Part shown: positions 18,567 through 29,221 of the stretch, in pieces
Layout of the letters: each line of letters opens with the position of its first letter
Numbering within the stretch: position 1 is the first letter of the stretch
Source of the DNA: Ignavibacteria bacterium
GTDB lineage: Bacteria; Bacteroidota; Ignavibacteria; Kapaibacteriales; UBA4661
Direction: 5' to 3'
Assembly (NCBI GenBank): GCA_013298775.1
Contig: JAAFIV010000005.1
Span: 124,001-188,000, forward strand
Length of the DNA stretch: 64,000 nt
Position numbers and translations under genes: made by a program
The notes under the pieces: generated by a model
What the model saw: only the letters and a program-made list of their open reading frames with translations
Told to the model about the DNA's origin: nothing
The model's database searches: none

Positions 18567-18836
18567 TTACCAGCTTGACTTGCGAACACCTGGAATTTTT
18601 CCATCGAGCGCAAGTTCACGGAATTTATTCCGTCCCAAGCCAAATTTGCGATAGACACCTTTACCGCGCCCAGTCAGGCTACAACGGCTGCGAACACGTG
18701 TTGCAGAGCTGTTACGGGGGAGTTTTTGCAAACCTTCCCAATCGCCTGCTTCTTTTAATGCTGCACGTTTTTCAGCGTATTTATCAACAAGTCGTTTGCG
18801 TTTGTCGTTTCGCGCTGTGATTGCTGTTGTTGCCAT
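18567..18836 (-). CDS. rpsN: 30S ribosomal protein S14, zinc-free form
   Basis: The product is 89 residues, the longer C-minus type: [20 protein letters not shown] replaces the CxxC...CxxC zinc ribbon of short S14. With the zinc-free L36 above, it shows that the cluster encodes zinc-sparing versions as its only copies in the window. Confidence 0.97.
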   Translation of the reverse strand: MATTAITARNDKRKRLVDKYAEKRAALKEAGDWEGLQKLPRNSSATRVRSRCSLTGRGKGVYRKFGLGRNKFRELALDGKIPGVRKSSW

Positions 18837-18908
18837 ACTGCAAAGTGAAAATAAAAGTACAAAGTGTCAAATTCTTTAGAATGGTAAAGCCTAGATAAAC
18901 ACTCAGGT

Positions 18909-19556
18909 TTATGCTGCTTGTTGTTGCTCGCGCTTGCGGAATGGGAAACCAAATTCTTTCAAGAGCGCGTATGCTTCTTCATCGGTTTTTGCGGTGGTTA
19001 CAAAGGTAATATCCATACCGCGAATTTTGCTTACTTTATCAACGTCAATCTCAGGAAAGATAATCTGCTCTTTGATACCGAGCGAATAATTACCACGTCC
19101 GTCGAATGATTTATCTGGCAAACCACGGAAGTCGCGGATACGCGGAGTTACGATATTGATAAAGCGGTCAAGGAATTCAAACATATGGGTACGGCGCAAT
19201 GTTACGCGACAGCCAATAGGTTGATTCACACGAAGTTTGAAGTTTGAGATAGCTTCTTTAGCGGTAGTTACAGCAGGACGCTGACCCGTAATAAGCTCCA
19301 ATTCTGTTACGGCAGCTTGAATCATTTTTTGGTCTTGGGTTGCTGCGCCAACACCCATATTCATCGTGATTTTATGTAGTTTCGGTACTTGCATCACGGT
19401 TTTGTAGTTGAACTGCTTCATCAAAGCAGGAACGACATTTTCTTTGTAAAACTTTGCAAGGCGGGCTTCTGCTGCTTTTGGAGCATCCTCAGAAAGACGC
19501 GCACCTTCAAATGCAAACTCTACTTTTTTGGTTTTAACTTGTTGTTGTTTTGCCAT
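18909..19556 (-). CDS. rplE: 50S ribosomal protein L5 with N-terminal extension
   Basis: The product is 215 residues, against about 180 usual. The normal L5 begins near residue 32 ([10 protein letters not shown]). The preceding segment is an extra basic-then-acidic stretch ([10 protein letters not shown] and S-E-D-A-P-K-A-A-E). The core has [14 protein letters not shown] and [11 protein letters not shown]5 binds 5S rRNA. No internal ATG fits the standard N-terminus, so the extension looks real. Confidence 0.95.
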   Translation of the reverse strand: MAKQQQVKTKKVEFAFEGARLSEDAPKAAEARLAKFYKENVVPALMKQFNYKTVMQVPKLHKITMNMGVGAATQDQKMIQAAVTELELITGQRPAVTTAKEAISNFKLRVNQPIGCRVTLRRTHMFEFLDRFINIVTPRIRDFRGLPDKSFDGRGNYSLGIKEQIIFPEIDVDKVSKIRGMDITFVTTAKTDEEAYALLKEFGFPFRKREQQQAA

Positions 19557-19657
19557 AACAGATGTCGGGACTAAATAAGTCGGTAAAAATCAATCGAAAA
19601 GTTCATTACTAATGCAAGAGCGTGAAGCCGCTTCCATCGCAATGATATGGGATTGGT

Positions 19658-19978
19658 TTAGATTTGCTCGCCAGTGGTGCGAGCGATGCGAACACGAGAA
19701 ACGGTGCCGTTTTGCTCAACTTTTTTCACGCCGAGGCGTGTGGTGTTTTTCTCACCATCAAGGAGCATCACATTTGAATAGTGAATCGGCATTTCGCGTT
19801 CTTGGATAGAGCCGTTTGGCTGTCCTTGAGCTGGCTTCATATGCTTCTTACGCACGTTTACGCCTTCGACAATAACACGCATTTTGTCGGGCAATATTTC
19901 GGTAACACGACCTTCTTTGCCTTTGTCGTTGCCAGCAATGACGCGGACGGTGTCATTTTTTTTAATTTTGAGTTTCAT
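19658..19978 (-). CDS. rplX: 50S ribosomal protein L24
   Basis: The product is 106 residues from the ATG giving [16 protein letters not shown], the normal KOW-domain start. An in-frame ATG nine codons upstream would add an untypical leader. N-V-R-K-K-H-M-K-P is the RNA-contact loop. L24 is an early assembly initiator of the 50S subunit. Confidence 0.96.
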   Translation of the reverse strand: MKLKIKKNDTVRVIAGNDKGKEGRVTEILPDKMRVIVEGVNVRKKHMKPAQGQPNGSIQEREMPIHYSNVMLLDGEKNTTRLGVKKVEQNGTVSRVRIARTTGEQI

Positions 19979-20071
19979 AGCTTTGTGTCGAGATTGAAAT
20001 GTCAAATCATCAATATCAAATCGTCAATTCGTGCGTACTTTATTGCTTCATACTATCGCTTCAAGAAGTTC

Positions 20072-20440
20072 TTAGAGAACTTCGGGAGCAAGGGAAACAA
20101 TTTTCATAAAGCTCTTATCACGAAGCTCGCGGGCAACTGGTCCGAAGATACGTGTACCACGTGGCTCACCTTGTGTGTTCAAGAGAACGGCTGCATTTTC
20201 GTCGAAGCGAATATATGAGCCATCTTTGCGGCGAATTTCTTTTTTGGTGCGAACAATCACAGCGCGAGATTTATCGCCTTTTTTCACACCAGCATTTGGG
20301 ATTGCGTCTTTTACGGAAACGACAATAATGTCGCCAATACCTGCATAACGCTTTTCATGACCGCCCAAAACACGGATACAACGTACTTTACGCGCACCGG
20401 AATTGTCGGCAACAACGAGGTTTGATTCTTCTTGTATCAT
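20072..20440 (-). CDS. rplN: 50S ribosomal protein L14
   Basis: The product is 122 residues: [17 protein letters not shown] at the N-terminus, [14 protein letters not shown] near the C-terminus. It is highly conserved and forms an intersubunit bridge; it is also the docking site for the silencing factor RsfS in other bacteria. Confidence 0.98.
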   Translation of the reverse strand: MIQEESNLVVADNSGARKVRCIRVLGGHEKRYAGIGDIIVVSVKDAIPNAGVKKGDKSRAVIVRTKKEIRRKDGSYIRFDENAAVLLNTQGEPRGTRIFGPVARELRDKSFMKIVSLAPEVL

Positions 20441-20470
20441 GGCAAAATACGCTCACTTTCTGTGAAAAAA

Positions 20471-20749
20471 TTATTTAGCGCGTTCGAGAATTTCAACCAA
20501 ACGCCAGCGTTTGCGCGCACTGAGCGGGCGTGTTTCCATGATGCGAACGGTATCGCCTTCGTTGCACGAATTTTCCGCATCATGCGCCATGAATTTATTG
20601 GTCTTTTTGAAGTATTTCTTGTAAAGTGGGTGCGCAACTTGTCGCTCTACAGCAACAAGGATGGTCTTATCCATTTTCTTCGCACTGACAACTTTACCAA
20701 TTTTTACTTTGCGTCTTCCGCGTTGAGGCTGGGTTTGTGTCGTTTCCAT
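20471..20749 (-). CDS. rpsQ: 30S ribosomal protein S17
   Basis: The product is 92 residues, an OB-fold: [17 protein letters not shown] and the [15 protein letters not shown] segment. The N-terminal ~10 residues ([10 protein letters not shown]) are basic and slightly longer than average. It is five bases from rpmC. Confidence 0.97.
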   Translation of the reverse strand: METTQTQPQRGRRKVKIGKVVSAKKMDKTILVAVERQVAHPLYKKYFKKTNKFMAHDAENSCNEGDTVRIMETRPLSARKRWRLVEILERAK

Positions 20750-20754
20750 TAGTA

Positions 20755-20961
20755 TTACATCGTTGAAAGTTCACGCTCACGAATAATTGTATTTATGCGG
20801 GCGATGTCTTTGCGCAGTGTGCGTAAGTACGCTGCATTTTCGAGTTCGCCTAACGTTTTTTGGAAGCGGAGATTGGTCAAGGTTTCTTGAGAATCACGAA
20901 GAGCCATTGCAAGGTCTTCAGCATTCAATTTCCGCAAGTCTTCAGATTTACGCGCCTTCAT
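20755..20961 (-). CDS. rpmC: 50S ribosomal protein L29
   Basis: The product is a 68-residue two-helix hairpin protein: [11 protein letters not shown] and [13 protein letters not shown], then [11 protein letters not shown]29 lies at the tunnel exit. Two bases separate it from rplP and five from rpsQ, the tightest packing in the cluster. Confidence 0.97.
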   Translation of the reverse strand: MKARKSEDLRKLNAEDLAMALRDSQETLTNLRFQKTLGELENAAYLRTLRKDIARINTIIRERELSTM

Positions 20962-20963
20962 AA

Positions 20964-21386
20964 TCAGTGCTCCTGAGCATCAATTCTGGTTACAAATTTC
21001 GTTTTAATCGGCAGTTTGTGCGCTGCAAGGCGGAACGCCTCCATTGCTTTTTCCTTATCAACACCATCAATTTCAAACATGATGCGACCAGGCTTTACAA
21101 CTGCCACGTAGTATTCCGTGCTACCTTTACCAGAACCCATCCGTACTTCGGCGGGCTTTTTAGTGAAGGGTTTATCGGGGAAAATACGAATCCAGATTTT
21201 ACCGTCGCGGCGCAAGTAACGGTTAATCGCAATACGCGCCGATTCGATTTGACGGTTGGTAATCCATGCCGGTTCCAAGGCTTTCAAGCCGAATGTACCG
21301 AAGGCTACTTGTGAGCCGCGATACGCTTTACCTTTCATGCGACCGCGCTGGGTTTTACGATATTTAACTCTTTTTGGGAGCAGCAT
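20964..21386 (-). CDS. rplP: 50S ribosomal protein L16
   Basis: The product is 140 residues: [17 protein letters not shown] and [19 protein letters not shown]. The arginine of the R-M-G-S-G-K-G loop, the site of hydroxylation in some bacteria, is conserved. L16 contacts A-site tRNA. Confidence 0.98.
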   Translation of the reverse strand: MLLPKRVKYRKTQRGRMKGKAYRGSQVAFGTFGLKALEPAWITNRQIESARIAINRYLRRDGKIWIRIFPDKPFTKKPAEVRMGSGKGSTEYYVAVVKPGRIMFEIDGVDKEKAMEAFRLAAHKLPIKTKFVTRIDAQEH

Positions 21387-21441
21387 GATACATTTCCTTG
21401 AGAATTAAGCTATTTGCTTCTACGTTTTGATTTTAATTCAA

Positions 21442-22131
21442 TTAGCGAGCCGCTTTTGCCTGAGGTGCAGACGAGGACGGTTTTTCTTGGTACATTGATT
21501 CTGCGCCGTCAAGCACTTCACCCAAACATACCCATACTTTAATACCGATTGTTCCGTAAATGGTCTGCGCACGAGATGTTGCGTAGTCAATGTTTGCACG
21601 CAAGGTGTGAAGCGGTACGCGACCTTCGCGGTATTGCTCCATGCGCGACATATCCGCGCCACCCAAGCGACCATTGCACACGATACGCACACCTTCAGCA
21701 CCCATGCGCATTGCATTGCTCACGGCTTGCTTCATTGCACGGCGGTATGAAATACGACCTTCTAACTGCTGCGCGATGGTATCACCCACGAGCTGCGCAT
21801 CAATTTCAGGACGCTTGATTTCGCTGATCAAGATTTTTACTTCTTTAGATGTAAGTTTCTTCAATTCCTCTTCGAGCTGCGCAATTTCCTTACCCGAGCG
21901 ACCAATCACCACGCCTGGGCGAGATGTTTTGATAGTCAAACGAATTTGCTTTGCAGTGCGCTCAACGATAATGCGAGAAATCCCAGCTTTTTTCAAGCGT
22001 TCATTCAAATACTTGCGCACCATCATATCTTCAGAGAGCTTGCTTGCGAAGTTGCTCTCATCGAACCAGTTAGCGTCCCATGCACGGATAATGCCTAGAC
22101 GAAGTCCAATGGGGTTAGTTTTCTGACCCAA
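21442..22131 (-). CDS. rpsC: 30S ribosomal protein S3
   Basis: The product is 229 residues: G-Q-K-T-N-P-I-G-L-R-L-G-I at the N-terminus, then a KH domain (P-G-V-V-I-G-R-S-G-K-E-I) and the C-terminal lobe with G-R-L-G-G-A-D-M-S-R. S3 lines the mRNA entry channel and has helicase activity. The last ~12 residues are a Ser/Ala/Lys tail. Confidence 0.98.
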   Translation of the reverse strand: MGQKTNPIGLRLGIIRAWDANWFDESNFASKLSEDMMVRKYLNERLKKAGISRIIVERTAKQIRLTIKTSRPGVVIGRSGKEIAQLEEELKKLTSKEVKILISEIKRPEIDAQLVGDTIAQQLEGRISYRRAMKQAVSNAMRMGAEGVRIVCNGRLGGADMSRMEQYREGRVPLHTLRANIDYATSRAQTIYGTIGIKVWVCLGEVLDGAESMYQEKPSSSAPQAKAAR

Positions 22132-22173
22132 AGTGTTATCTCCGAATTGAAATGGTATTGTTTTAGAATTTAC

Positions 22174-22527
22174 TTACTGTTGGGAAGACACAACGATTGT
22201 CAAATGATTCATGCGCTTGCGAATGCGATACGCACGACCCATTGGCGCAGGGCTGATGCGGCGAAGCATCGGACCGCCATTGACAAATGCTGCACTCACT
22301 TTTGCTGTTTGCATATCGAAACGAGCAGCATCGTTTTTGTTTTCCAAATTTGCGTAGGCAGAGCGAAGAACTTGCTCTGCTTCGCGAGCAGCGTGTTTCG
22401 GGTTGAACTTCAAGAGTCCAACGGCTTCGGCAACACTTTTGCCGCGAATCATGTCAATAACAAGACGCATCTTGCGCGGTGAGCCGGGAAGAAAACGCTT
22501 GGTTGCTTTTGCTTCAAACTTTTGCAT
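22174..22527 (-). CDS. rplV: 50S ribosomal protein L22
   Basis: The product is 117 residues: S-P-R-K-M-R-L-V-I-D-M-I-R-G and the hairpin G-P-M-L-R-R-I-S-P-A-P-M-G-R-A that lines the exit tunnel, where macrolide resistance changes occur in other species. No unusual residue is evident there. Confidence 0.97.
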   Translation of the reverse strand: MQKFEAKATKRFLPGSPRKMRLVIDMIRGKSVAEAVGLLKFNPKHAAREAEQVLRSAYANLENKNDAARFDMQTAKVSAAFVNGGPMLRRISPAPMGRAYRIRKRMNHLTIVVSSQQ

Positions 22528-22547
22528 GATACTTGACCTATGAAGAT

Positions 22548-22826
22548 TTATTTTTTAAGATCTTTGCGGTTTCCTGAGTGTCCTTTGTAGGTGCGTGTCG
22601 GCGAGAACTCACCGAGTTTATGACCCACCATGTTTTCGGTTACATACACGGGAATAAATTTATTGCCGTTGTGTACCGCAAAGGTATGCCCTACAAATTC
22701 GGGCGAAATCATGGAAGCACGCGACCATGTTTTGACAACGACTTTTTTATTGGAAGCATTCAGCGCGGTAATCTTTTTAGACAACTTAACGCTGATGAAA
22801 GGACCTTTTTTCAGGGAACGTGCCAT
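22548..22826 (-). CDS. rpsS: 30S ribosomal protein S19
   Basis: The product is 92 residues: [27 protein letters not shown] and [17 protein letters not shown]19 pairs with S13 in the 30S head. The C-terminus (G-N-R-K-D-L-K-K) is slightly shorter than some. Confidence 0.98.
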   Translation of the reverse strand: MARSLKKGPFISVKLSKKITALNASNKKVVVKTWSRASMISPEFVGHTFAVHNGNKFIPVYVTENMVGHKLGEFSPTRTYKGHSGNRKDLKK

Positions 22827-22931
22827 ATGCTAAGTCTATGTGAAAATCAAGAATGAAGACAGGTAACGTTTCTGTCAATATCTGGGAAATTCAAGAATAA
22901 ATTCTCAAGAATGCCGTGAATTATGTTGAAA

Positions 22932-23765
22932 TTACTTCACGCGGCGGCGTACAATGTACTTACTTGAGGTTTTGCGCTTCTTACGGGTCTTCAACCCTTT
23001 TGCAAGCTGACCCCACGGAGAGCGCGGATGCTGACGACCACCGCCCGATTTGGAGCGACCCTCACCACCACCCATTGGGTGGTCAATCGGGTTCATCGCC
23101 ATACCTCGTGTTTGTGGACGCACACCGAGCCAAATCATACGACCTGCTTTGCCATACGAGATATTCTCGTTATCAGCATTACCGATTTGACCAAGCGTTG
23201 CCATACACGTAATCGGGATAAGGCGAACTTCGCTCGAAGGCAATTTGATTTGTGCGTACTTCTCGTCGCGAGCAACAAGCTGTGCTGCTGCGCCTGCGGT
23301 ACGCGCCATCTGACCGCCTTTACCTGGCTTCATTTCGACATTGTGAATGAACGAGCCGACGGGGATTTTTCCAAGCGGAAGAGCATTACCGTCGCGGATT
23401 TCCGCATTCGGACCTGCTTGCAAGGTATCGCCAACTTTGATGTTTTGTGGAGCAAGAATATAGCGCAATTCGCCATCTTCGTACTTCAACAAAGCAATAC
23501 GGCAGGTACGATTTGGGTCGTATTCAATGGCTTCTACGCGAGCATTTCCAGCTTTATTGCGCTTGAAGTCAATGATACGATACCGACGCTTGTGTCCGCC
23601 GCCACGGTGACGCGATGTAATGCGCCCCGTGTTGTTACGTCCACCTGATTTTTTCAGGGGAGCAAGAAGGCTTTTCTCCGGAGTAGATTTGGTAATCTCT
23701 TCAAACGTGCTAATAGAATAAAAGCGCGTTCCGGGCGTAATGGGTTTAAGTTTGCGAAGAGGCAT
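22932..23765 (-). CDS. rplB: 50S ribosomal protein L2
   Basis: The product is 277 residues. [21 protein letters not shown] is the RNA-binding N-terminal motif. Near the C-terminus [14 protein letters not shown] carries the histidine implicated in peptidyl transferase support. A 105-base gap to rpsS holds no gene. Confidence 0.98.
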   Translation of the reverse strand: MPLRKLKPITPGTRFYSISTFEEITKSTPEKSLLAPLKKSGGRNNTGRITSRHRGGGHKRRYRIIDFKRNKAGNARVEAIEYDPNRTCRIALLKYEDGELRYILAPQNIKVGDTLQAGPNAEIRDGNALPLGKIPVGSFIHNVEMKPGKGGQMARTAGAAAQLVARDEKYAQIKLPSSEVRLIPITCMATLGQIGNADNENISYGKAGRMIWLGVRPQTRGMAMNPIDHPMGGGEGRSKSGGGRQHPRSPWGQLAKGLKTRKKRKTSSKYIVRRRVK

Positions 23766-23810
23766 AGTCTAAAACTCGTGTCCTGTTATTCAACGTTAAA
23801 CGTAACCGGA

Positions 23811-24104
23811 TTATTCGTTTGTACCGGTGCCGATGTCAATGGTTTGACCTTCTTTCAGTGTTACATACGCCTTTTTCCGTGCTGCTGTTTTACCAACAAA
23901 ACGACCGCGACGAGTAAACTGAAGTTTGTTTTTGGGGCGCATACGAATAGTACGAATACTAATCACATCCACACCGAATTGAGCTTCTACTGCTTTGCGA
24001 ATCTCAATTTTATTCGACTTAATCTCAACTTCAAAAGCGTATTGACGCTTTTCGTTGAGCTTTGCAGCTTTTTCGGTAATAATGGGGCGTTTAAGAACTT
24101 GCAT
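23811..24104 (-). CDS. rplW: 50S ribosomal protein L23
   Basis: The product is 97 residues: L-K-R-P-I-I-T-E-K-A-A-K-L-N and the basic loop R-M-R-P-K-N-K-L-Q-F-T-R-R-G-R. It is the docking site for trigger factor and SRP at the tunnel exit. Confidence 0.97.
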   Translation of the reverse strand: MQVLKRPIITEKAAKLNEKRQYAFEVEIKSNKIEIRKAVEAQFGVDVISIRTIRMRPKNKLQFTRRGRFVGKTAARKKAYVTLKEGQTIDIGTGTNE

Positions 24105-24115
24105 TGGTGTACCTC

Positions 24116-24742
24116 TTATTCTGCAAAGGTTTTAGCAATGACATCTATTGCGCTCTTGTGAACAAGAATTTTCTTGTTACTGAGGATGTCATATGTTGAT
24201 ACTTTATCCGCAACTTGTGTCGTCAAGCGGTCAATATTGCGGGATGACATATACACGTTTTCATTGCTTGTAGGCAATAACTGAAGCGTCTTTTGGTCGG
24301 TCAGATTCAACGCTTGCATTACCGAAGCCATTTGCTTGGTTTTGATTTCATTGAATGCTAAATCTTCCACCACAACGATATTGTTTTCGCGCACACGCAA
24401 TGTCAATGCTGACTTACGCGCAAGACGCTTCACTTTTTTCGGTAAATCTACCGAATAACGATGCGGCGTTGGACCGTGAACTGCGCCACCACCAACCCAA
24501 AGCGGGGAGCGGGTGCTACCAGAACGAGCGGTACCACGACCTTTTTGTTTCCAAGGCTTTTTGCCGCCGCCTCTAACCTCAGCGCGACCTTTCGCCTTGT
24601 GCGTACCTTGACGCTGACGAGCCAAGTATGAACGAACAGCAAGATACATTGCGTGTTCGTGCGGCTCGACATTGAAAATCAAATCCGGCAGTTCAACCTG
24701 TCCGGTTACTTTTCCTTCTTTGGAATAAACATCAACTTTCAT
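24116..24742 (-). CDS. rplD: 50S ribosomal protein L4
   Basis: The product is 208 residues: G-T-H-K-A-K-G-R-A-E-V-R-G-G-G-K-K-P-W-K-Q-K-G-x-G-T-A-R is the long tunnel-lining loop signature. L4 autoregulates the S10 operon in gammaproteobacteria; no corresponding leader hairpin is evident here. It lies 10 bases after rplC. Confidence 0.97.
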   Translation of the reverse strand: MKVDVYSKEGKVTGQVELPDLIFNVEPHEHAMYLAVRSYLARQRQGTHKAKGRAEVRGGGKKPWKQKGRGTARSGSTRSPLWVGGGAVHGPTPHRYSVDLPKKVKRLARKSALTLRVRENNIVVVEDLAFNEIKTKQMASVMQALNLTDQKTLQLLPTSNENVYMSSRNIDRLTTQVADKVSTYDILSNKKILVHKSAIDVIAKTFAE

Positions 24743-24752
24743 GATTGTGTCC

Positions 24753-25373
24753 TTAGAGCTTTACAATCTCAACGATAGAGTTTGGCGCACCGGGGATGCT
24801 GCCTTTAACGATAAGCAGATTTGATTCAGGTACGATACGCAATACTTTCAAATTGCGAACAGTGATTCTATCACCACCCATGCGACCTGCCATGCGCATA
24901 CCTTTGAAGACGCGCGACGGATATGACGAAGAACCAATCGAGCCAGGGGCGCGAGGGCGGTCAGATTGACCGTGCGTCGTCATACCGATACCACCGAAGT
25001 GGTGGCGTTTTACAACGCCTTGAAAGCCGCGACCTTTAGACTCGCCAGAGACTTTAATCTTGTCGCCGACAAGAAAGTCTTCAACGGTCAATTCATCGCC
25101 AACTTTTACTTGTTTTTTGACGCTACGGAATTCGCGCAAGGTGCGTTTGAATTCCACTTTTGCTTTCGCAAAATGACCTGCAACAGGCTTGTTTACTTTC
25201 CGCGCGGGAATGTCTCCAAAGCCAATTTGCACAGCCTCATAGCCGTCATTTTCTTTGGTGCGAACTTGCACCACTGGGCAAGGACCAGCTTCGATTACTG
25301 TGCAGGGAACATAGTCGCCTGTTTCAGTAAATATGCTTGTCATGCCAATTTTTCTGCCGAGTAATACGCTCAT
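24753..25373 (-). CDS. rplC: 50S ribosomal protein L3
   Basis: The product is 206 residues starting M-S-V-L-L-G-R-K-I-G-M-T-S-I-F. The ATG at 25373 has a good Shine-Dalgarno (GAGGAG, about 10 bases upstream) that overlaps the rpsJ stop; an in-frame GTG further upstream is rejected. F-Q-G-V-V-K-R-H and G-S-I-G-S-S-S-Y-P-S-R-V-F-K-G are conserved. L3 reaches the peptidyl transferase centre. Confidence 0.97.
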   Translation of the reverse strand: MSVLLGRKIGMTSIFTETGDYVPCTVIEAGPCPVVQVRTKENDGYEAVQIGFGDIPARKVNKPVAGHFAKAKVEFKRTLREFRSVKKQVKVGDELTVEDFLVGDKIKVSGESKGRGFQGVVKRHHFGGIGMTTHGQSDRPRAPGSIGSSSYPSRVFKGMRMAGRMGGDRITVRNLKVLRIVPESNLLIVKGSIPGAPNSIVEIVKL

Positions 25374-25387
25374 TGTTAGTTTTCTCC

Positions 25388-25696
25388 TCACACTTTGATT
25401 TCAACATCCACGCCGGCAGGTAATTCCAAGCGCATCAGGGAATCCACCGTTTTCGGTGTTGAGTTCAGAATGTCAATCAGACGCTTATGTGTCCGTGATT
25501 CAAATTGCTCGCGCGATTTTTTATCCACGTGCGGGGAGCGCAAAACTGTGTAGATTTGCTTCTCCGTCGGGAGCGGAATAGGTCCCGAAATCACTGCGCC
25601 TGTCTGCTTTACCGTACGAATAATACGTTCAGCAGATTTATCAATCAAATTGTGGTCGTAGGACTTCAGCTTAATGCGAATTTTCTGACGTGCCAC
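25388..25696 (-). CDS. rpsJ: 30S ribosomal protein S10
   Basis: The product is 102 residues: [14 protein letters not shown] and [22 protein letters not shown]. Translation appears to start at GTG (25696-25694). S10 also acts as the NusE antitermination factor. It is the first gene after the terminator behind tuf, so a promoter in the 60 bases upstream or read-through must serve the S10-spc genes. Confidence 0.97.
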   Translation of the reverse strand: MARQKIRIKLKSYDHNLIDKSAERIIRTVKQTGAVISGPIPLPTEKQIYTVLRSPHVDKKSREQFESRTHKRLIDILNSTPKTVDSLMRLELPAGVDVEIKV

Positions 25697-25756
25697 CGTA
25701 GTGCCTCTTTACAGAAATTACCTTGATGTTCTTATGAATTATGCGGCTTGTTAAAA

Positions 25757-25802
25757 AGAGAGGCAGCTTGTATTCTGATTGCAGTTTCAAACTGCCTCTT
25801 TA
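25757..25802 (-). terminator. Terminator between tuf and rpsJ
   Basis: AGAGGCAG (25759-25766) pairs with CTGCCTCT (25792-25799). On the minus strand the stem is followed by CTTTTTAA. It splits the long cluster into a str transcript and an S10-spc-alpha transcript, perhaps with partial read-through. Confidence 0.65.
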
Positions 25803-25824
25803 TTTTCGTTAGCCACGAGGAGTA

Positions 25825-27033
25825 TTATTCAAGAATTTTCGTTACAACGCCCGAACCTACCGTGCGACCACCTTCGCGGATAGCAAAGCGTAAGCCTTCT
25901 TCCATAGCGATTGTCGTAATAAGGTCAATGGTAAGGTTGTCGAGGTTATCGCCCGGCATCACCATCTCGGTGCCGCTCGGCAATGTTGCGATACCCGTAA
26001 CGTCTGTTGTACGGAAATAGAATTGCGGACGATATCCGTCAAAAAACGGAGTATGGCGACCACCTTCTTCTTTTGTCAAAATATACACCTGAGAGGTGAA
26101 TTTTTTGTGCGGTGTAATTGAACCTGTTTTTGCGAGAACCATGCCGCGCTCAAGTTCAGCTTTATCAACACCACGAAGGAGGAGACCAACGTTATCACCA
26201 GCACGACCTTCATCAAGCAACTTACGGAACATCTCAATACCCGTAACTGTTGTTTTCTTGCTAAGACCAAGACCGATGATTTCAACTTCTTCGTTTACTT
26301 TCACAATGCCACGCTCAATACGACCCGTGCCTACTGTACCACGACCTGTGATAGAGAACACGTCCTCAATTGGCATAAGGAACGGCTTATCAACCGCACG
26401 CTCAGGCATTGGGATGTAGGTATCAACAGCGTTCATGAGTTCATAGATGCAATTGAGACGCTCGTCCGTTGCCGGAGCAGCACTGTCAGAACCAGCATCA
26501 AGAGCTTTCAACGCAGAACCTTTTACGATTGGCGTATCATCGCCAGGGAAATTATAGCGGCTCAAAAGCTCACGAATTTCCATTTCTACAAGTTCAACGA
26601 GTTCAGGGTCAGCAATGTCAATTTTGTTCATAAACACGACGATACGCGGTACACCTACTTGACGCGCAAGTACGATATGCTCACGTGTTTGCGGCATTGG
26701 ACCGTCTGTTGCAGCAACAACGAGAATCGCGCCGTCCATCTGAGCAGCACCCGTAATCATGTTCTTAACATAGTCAGCGTGACCTGGGCAATCTACGTGA
26801 GCGTAGTGACGATTATCTGTCTCGTACTCAACGTGTGCCGTAGCGATGGTGATACCACGTGCTTTCTCTTCTGGTGCATTATCAATAGAATCAAATGCAC
26901 GGAACTGAGCATTACCTTTCTTTGCCATACCTGCTGTGATAGCAGCGGTCAAAGTCGTTTTGCCGTGGTCAACGTGACCGATTGTACCGATATTTACGTG
27001 CGGTTTATTACGCTCAAATTTTTCTTTAGCCAT
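25825..27033 (-). CDS. tuf: Elongation factor Tu
   Basis: The product is 402 residues, delivering aminoacyl-tRNA to the ribosome. The GTPase motifs are G-H-V-D-H-G-K-T (G1), R-G-I-T-I-A (G2), D-C-P-G-H-A (G3) and N-K-I-D (G4). [10 protein letters not shown] opens domain 2. It is a few residues longer than the 394-397 norm because of a Ser/Ala/Pro-containing insertion near residue 190 ([10 protein letters not shown]). GAGGAG about 10 bases upstream is a strong ribosome-binding site. It is the only tuf in the window and the last gene of the str group. Confidence 0.98.
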   Translation of the reverse strand: MAKEKFERNKPHVNIGTIGHVDHGKTTLTAAITAGMAKKGNAQFRAFDSIDNAPEEKARGITIATAHVEYETDNRHYAHVDCPGHADYVKNMITGAAQMDGAILVVAATDGPMPQTREHIVLARQVGVPRIVVFMNKIDIADPELVELVEMEIRELLSRYNFPGDDTPIVKGSALKALDAGSDSAAPATDERLNCIYELMNAVDTYIPMPERAVDKPFLMPIEDVFSITGRGTVGTGRIERGIVKVNEEVEIIGLGLSKKTTVTGIEMFRKLLDEGRAGDNVGLLLRGVDKAELERGMVLAKTGSITPHKKFTSQVYILTKEEGGRHTPFFDGYRPQFYFRTTDVTGIATLPSGTEMVMPGDNLDNLTIDLITTIAMEEGLRFAIREGGRTVGSGVVTKILE

Positions 27034-27103
27034 TGCAGTAGCTCCTCAAACTGAGATGAAAAATTGTGAAAATGTGTTGATTTAATTCGTTGTAAGTTTT
27101 CTA

Positions 27104-29167
27104 CTAATAGTAGCTCGTCGTTGGAAGTTGCGTTGGTTCGTACCGTGCAAACTTCATCGTGTAGGATGCGCGACCTTGCGACAATGAGCGCAAGCGTGTT
27201 ACATACCCAAACATCTCCGAGAGCGGCACAAAGGCTTGAATCACTTGCAAATCTGAGCTTTGCTGTGCTATACCTTCGATTTTACCGCGCCGCGCATTCA
27301 GGTCTCCAACAACATCGCCCATATTTTTGTCTGGCGTTACCACCGTAACTTCAAAGACAGGCTCAAGGAGTGTCGGACTTGCACTGCGCATTGCCTCGCG
27401 TACCGCATTAGAAGCGGCAACACGAAAGGCAACATCCGTAGATTCGGCGGGGTTAAATGTTGCATCAACAAGTTCAACTTTTACATCAAGCACGGGATAA
27501 CTCATAACGGGACCGTTTTGCAACGCCTCACGAGAACCCTGCTCGACCGATTGAACAAATTGCTTAGGCAACACCGAATCGGCAACTTTATTTTCAAAGA
27601 CGATTCCTTTACCGGAATCATTTGGCGATACCTGAACCTTGACGCGGGCAAACTGCGCTTTTCCTGCTGCTTGTCGTTCAAGAGTTTCATCGGCTGTTGC
27701 GCTTGCCATGATTGTTTCCCGATAGGAAACTTGGGGCTTGCCAACATTTACGCCAACGTTAAATTCTCGCTTCATTCTATCAACCATGATTTCGAGCTGC
27801 AACTCGCCAACGCCGCTGACAAGTATTTGTCCCGTTTCTTCATCGGTTTTGAAGGAGAACGTAGGATCTTCTTCGGAGAGTTTTTGTAGTGCATCATTGA
27901 GTTTATCTTGGTCAGCTACCGTTTTCGGCTCTATTGCCTGATTGATAACTGGCTCGGCAAACTCAATCTTTTCGAGGAGGATTGGTTGGGCTGCATCGCA
28001 GATTGTATCGCCTGTTCGTGCGCCTTTGAATCCAACAACGGCAACAATCGAACCTGCATACTCTTCTTCAACGTCTTCGCGTTGATTTGCGCGAATTCTC
28101 ATCAAACGCCCGATTCGCTCTTTTTTGCCTGTTGTAGCATTCAAAAGATGCGCACCGGATTTAAGCGTTCCTGAGTAAATGCGTAAGAAGGTAAGACGAC
28201 CAACAAATTGGTCTGTTACAATCTTGAAGGCGAGAGCCGCAAGCGGCTCGTCGTCTTTGAAGTTGCGATGCAACTCCTCGTGCGTTTCAAGAGTATATCC
28301 TTGTACACCGCCAATATCAGATGGGGACGGCAGATATGCAATGACAGCATCTAAAAGTTGCTGTACGCCTTTATTCTTGAAAGAGGCACCACAGAGAACT
28401 GGTGTAATTTTCGCTTGAATTGTTCCTTTACGAAGCGCAGAGACAATCTCTTCATTCGTCAATGCGCCCGATTCCAGATATTTTTCCAAAAGCATATCAT
28501 CAAACTCCGCCGCCGCTTCCGTCATTGCATTGCGATATTCCTCAGCTAATGCTTGCATTTCAGAAGGAATTTCACGAGTCTCGAATGTAAAACCGAGCGA
28601 TTCTTCATCGTAGTAGATTGCCTTCATCTCTAGCAAATCCACAATACCCGTAAACTCATCTCCTGCGCCAATCGGAAGCTGCATCACGACAGGACGCGCC
28701 TTCAATATATCTTTCATCATTTCTACCACTCGAAGGAAGTCCGCGCCAACTCTGTCCATTTTATTGACAAAAGCGATACGTGGAACTTTATACCCTTCGG
28801 CTTGTCGCCAGACTGTTTCGGACTGAGGCTCAACGCCGCTTACCGCACAGTACAAGGCAACCGCACCATCTAAAACCCGCAAAGAACGCTGCACTTCGGC
28901 AGTAAAATCAACATGACCCGGAGTGTCTATCAAGTTAAAATGACAGTCTTTCCATTGGCAGTATGTTGCTGCGGAACTAATCGTAATCCCGCGCTCTCGC
29001 TCTTGCTGCATGAAGTCCATCACAGTAGTACCATAATGCACTTCACCGATTTTATGAACTACTCCTGCATAAAACAGGATGCGCTCACTGGTGGTGGTTT
29101 TTCCAGCATCAATATGCGCCATAATGCCGATATTTCGTACTTTCTCTATCGGGATGGAACGCGCCAT
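27104..29167 (-). CDS. fusA: Elongation factor G (str operon copy)
   Basis: The product is a 687-residue translocase GTPase. It shows A-H-I-D-A-G-K-T-T (G1), R-G-I-T-I-S-S-A (G2), D-T-P-G-H-V-D-F (G3), N-K-M-D-R (G4), then domain 2 and domains III-V with V-G-E-L-Q-L-E-I and [10 protein letters not shown]. It lies between rpsG and tuf, the classical order. It differs strongly from the second EF-G at 39012-41123, for example [12 protein letters not shown] here against [11 protein letters not shown] there. This is presumably the housekeeping copy, but which of the two does translocation and which recycling is not decidable from sequence. Confidence 0.96.
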   Translation of the reverse strand: MARSIPIEKVRNIGIMAHIDAGKTTTSERILFYAGVVHKIGEVHYGTTVMDFMQQERERGITISSAATYCQWKDCHFNLIDTPGHVDFTAEVQRSLRVLDGAVALYCAVSGVEPQSETVWRQAEGYKVPRIAFVNKMDRVGADFLRVVEMMKDILKARPVVMQLPIGAGDEFTGIVDLLEMKAIYYDEESLGFTFETREIPSEMQALAEEYRNAMTEAAAEFDDMLLEKYLESGALTNEEIVSALRKGTIQAKITPVLCGASFKNKGVQQLLDAVIAYLPSPSDIGGVQGYTLETHEELHRNFKDDEPLAALAFKIVTDQFVGRLTFLRIYSGTLKSGAHLLNATTGKKERIGRLMRIRANQREDVEEEYAGSIVAVVGFKGARTGDTICDAAQPILLEKIEFAEPVINQAIEPKTVADQDKLNDALQKLSEEDPTFSFKTDEETGQILVSGVGELQLEIMVDRMKREFNVGVNVGKPQVSYRETIMASATADETLERQAAGKAQFARVKVQVSPNDSGKGIVFENKVADSVLPKQFVQSVEQGSREALQNGPVMSYPVLDVKVELVDATFNPAESTDVAFRVAASNAVREAMRSASPTLLEPVFEVTVVTPDKNMGDVVGDLNARRGKIEGIAQQSSDLQVIQAFVPLSEMFGYVTRLRSLSQGRASYTMKFARYEPTQLPTTSYY

Positions 29168-29221
29168 ATTAACACACGCAAAAGAACTATTCTCTCAAAG
29201 AACTAAAATTTTTATTTTCAA

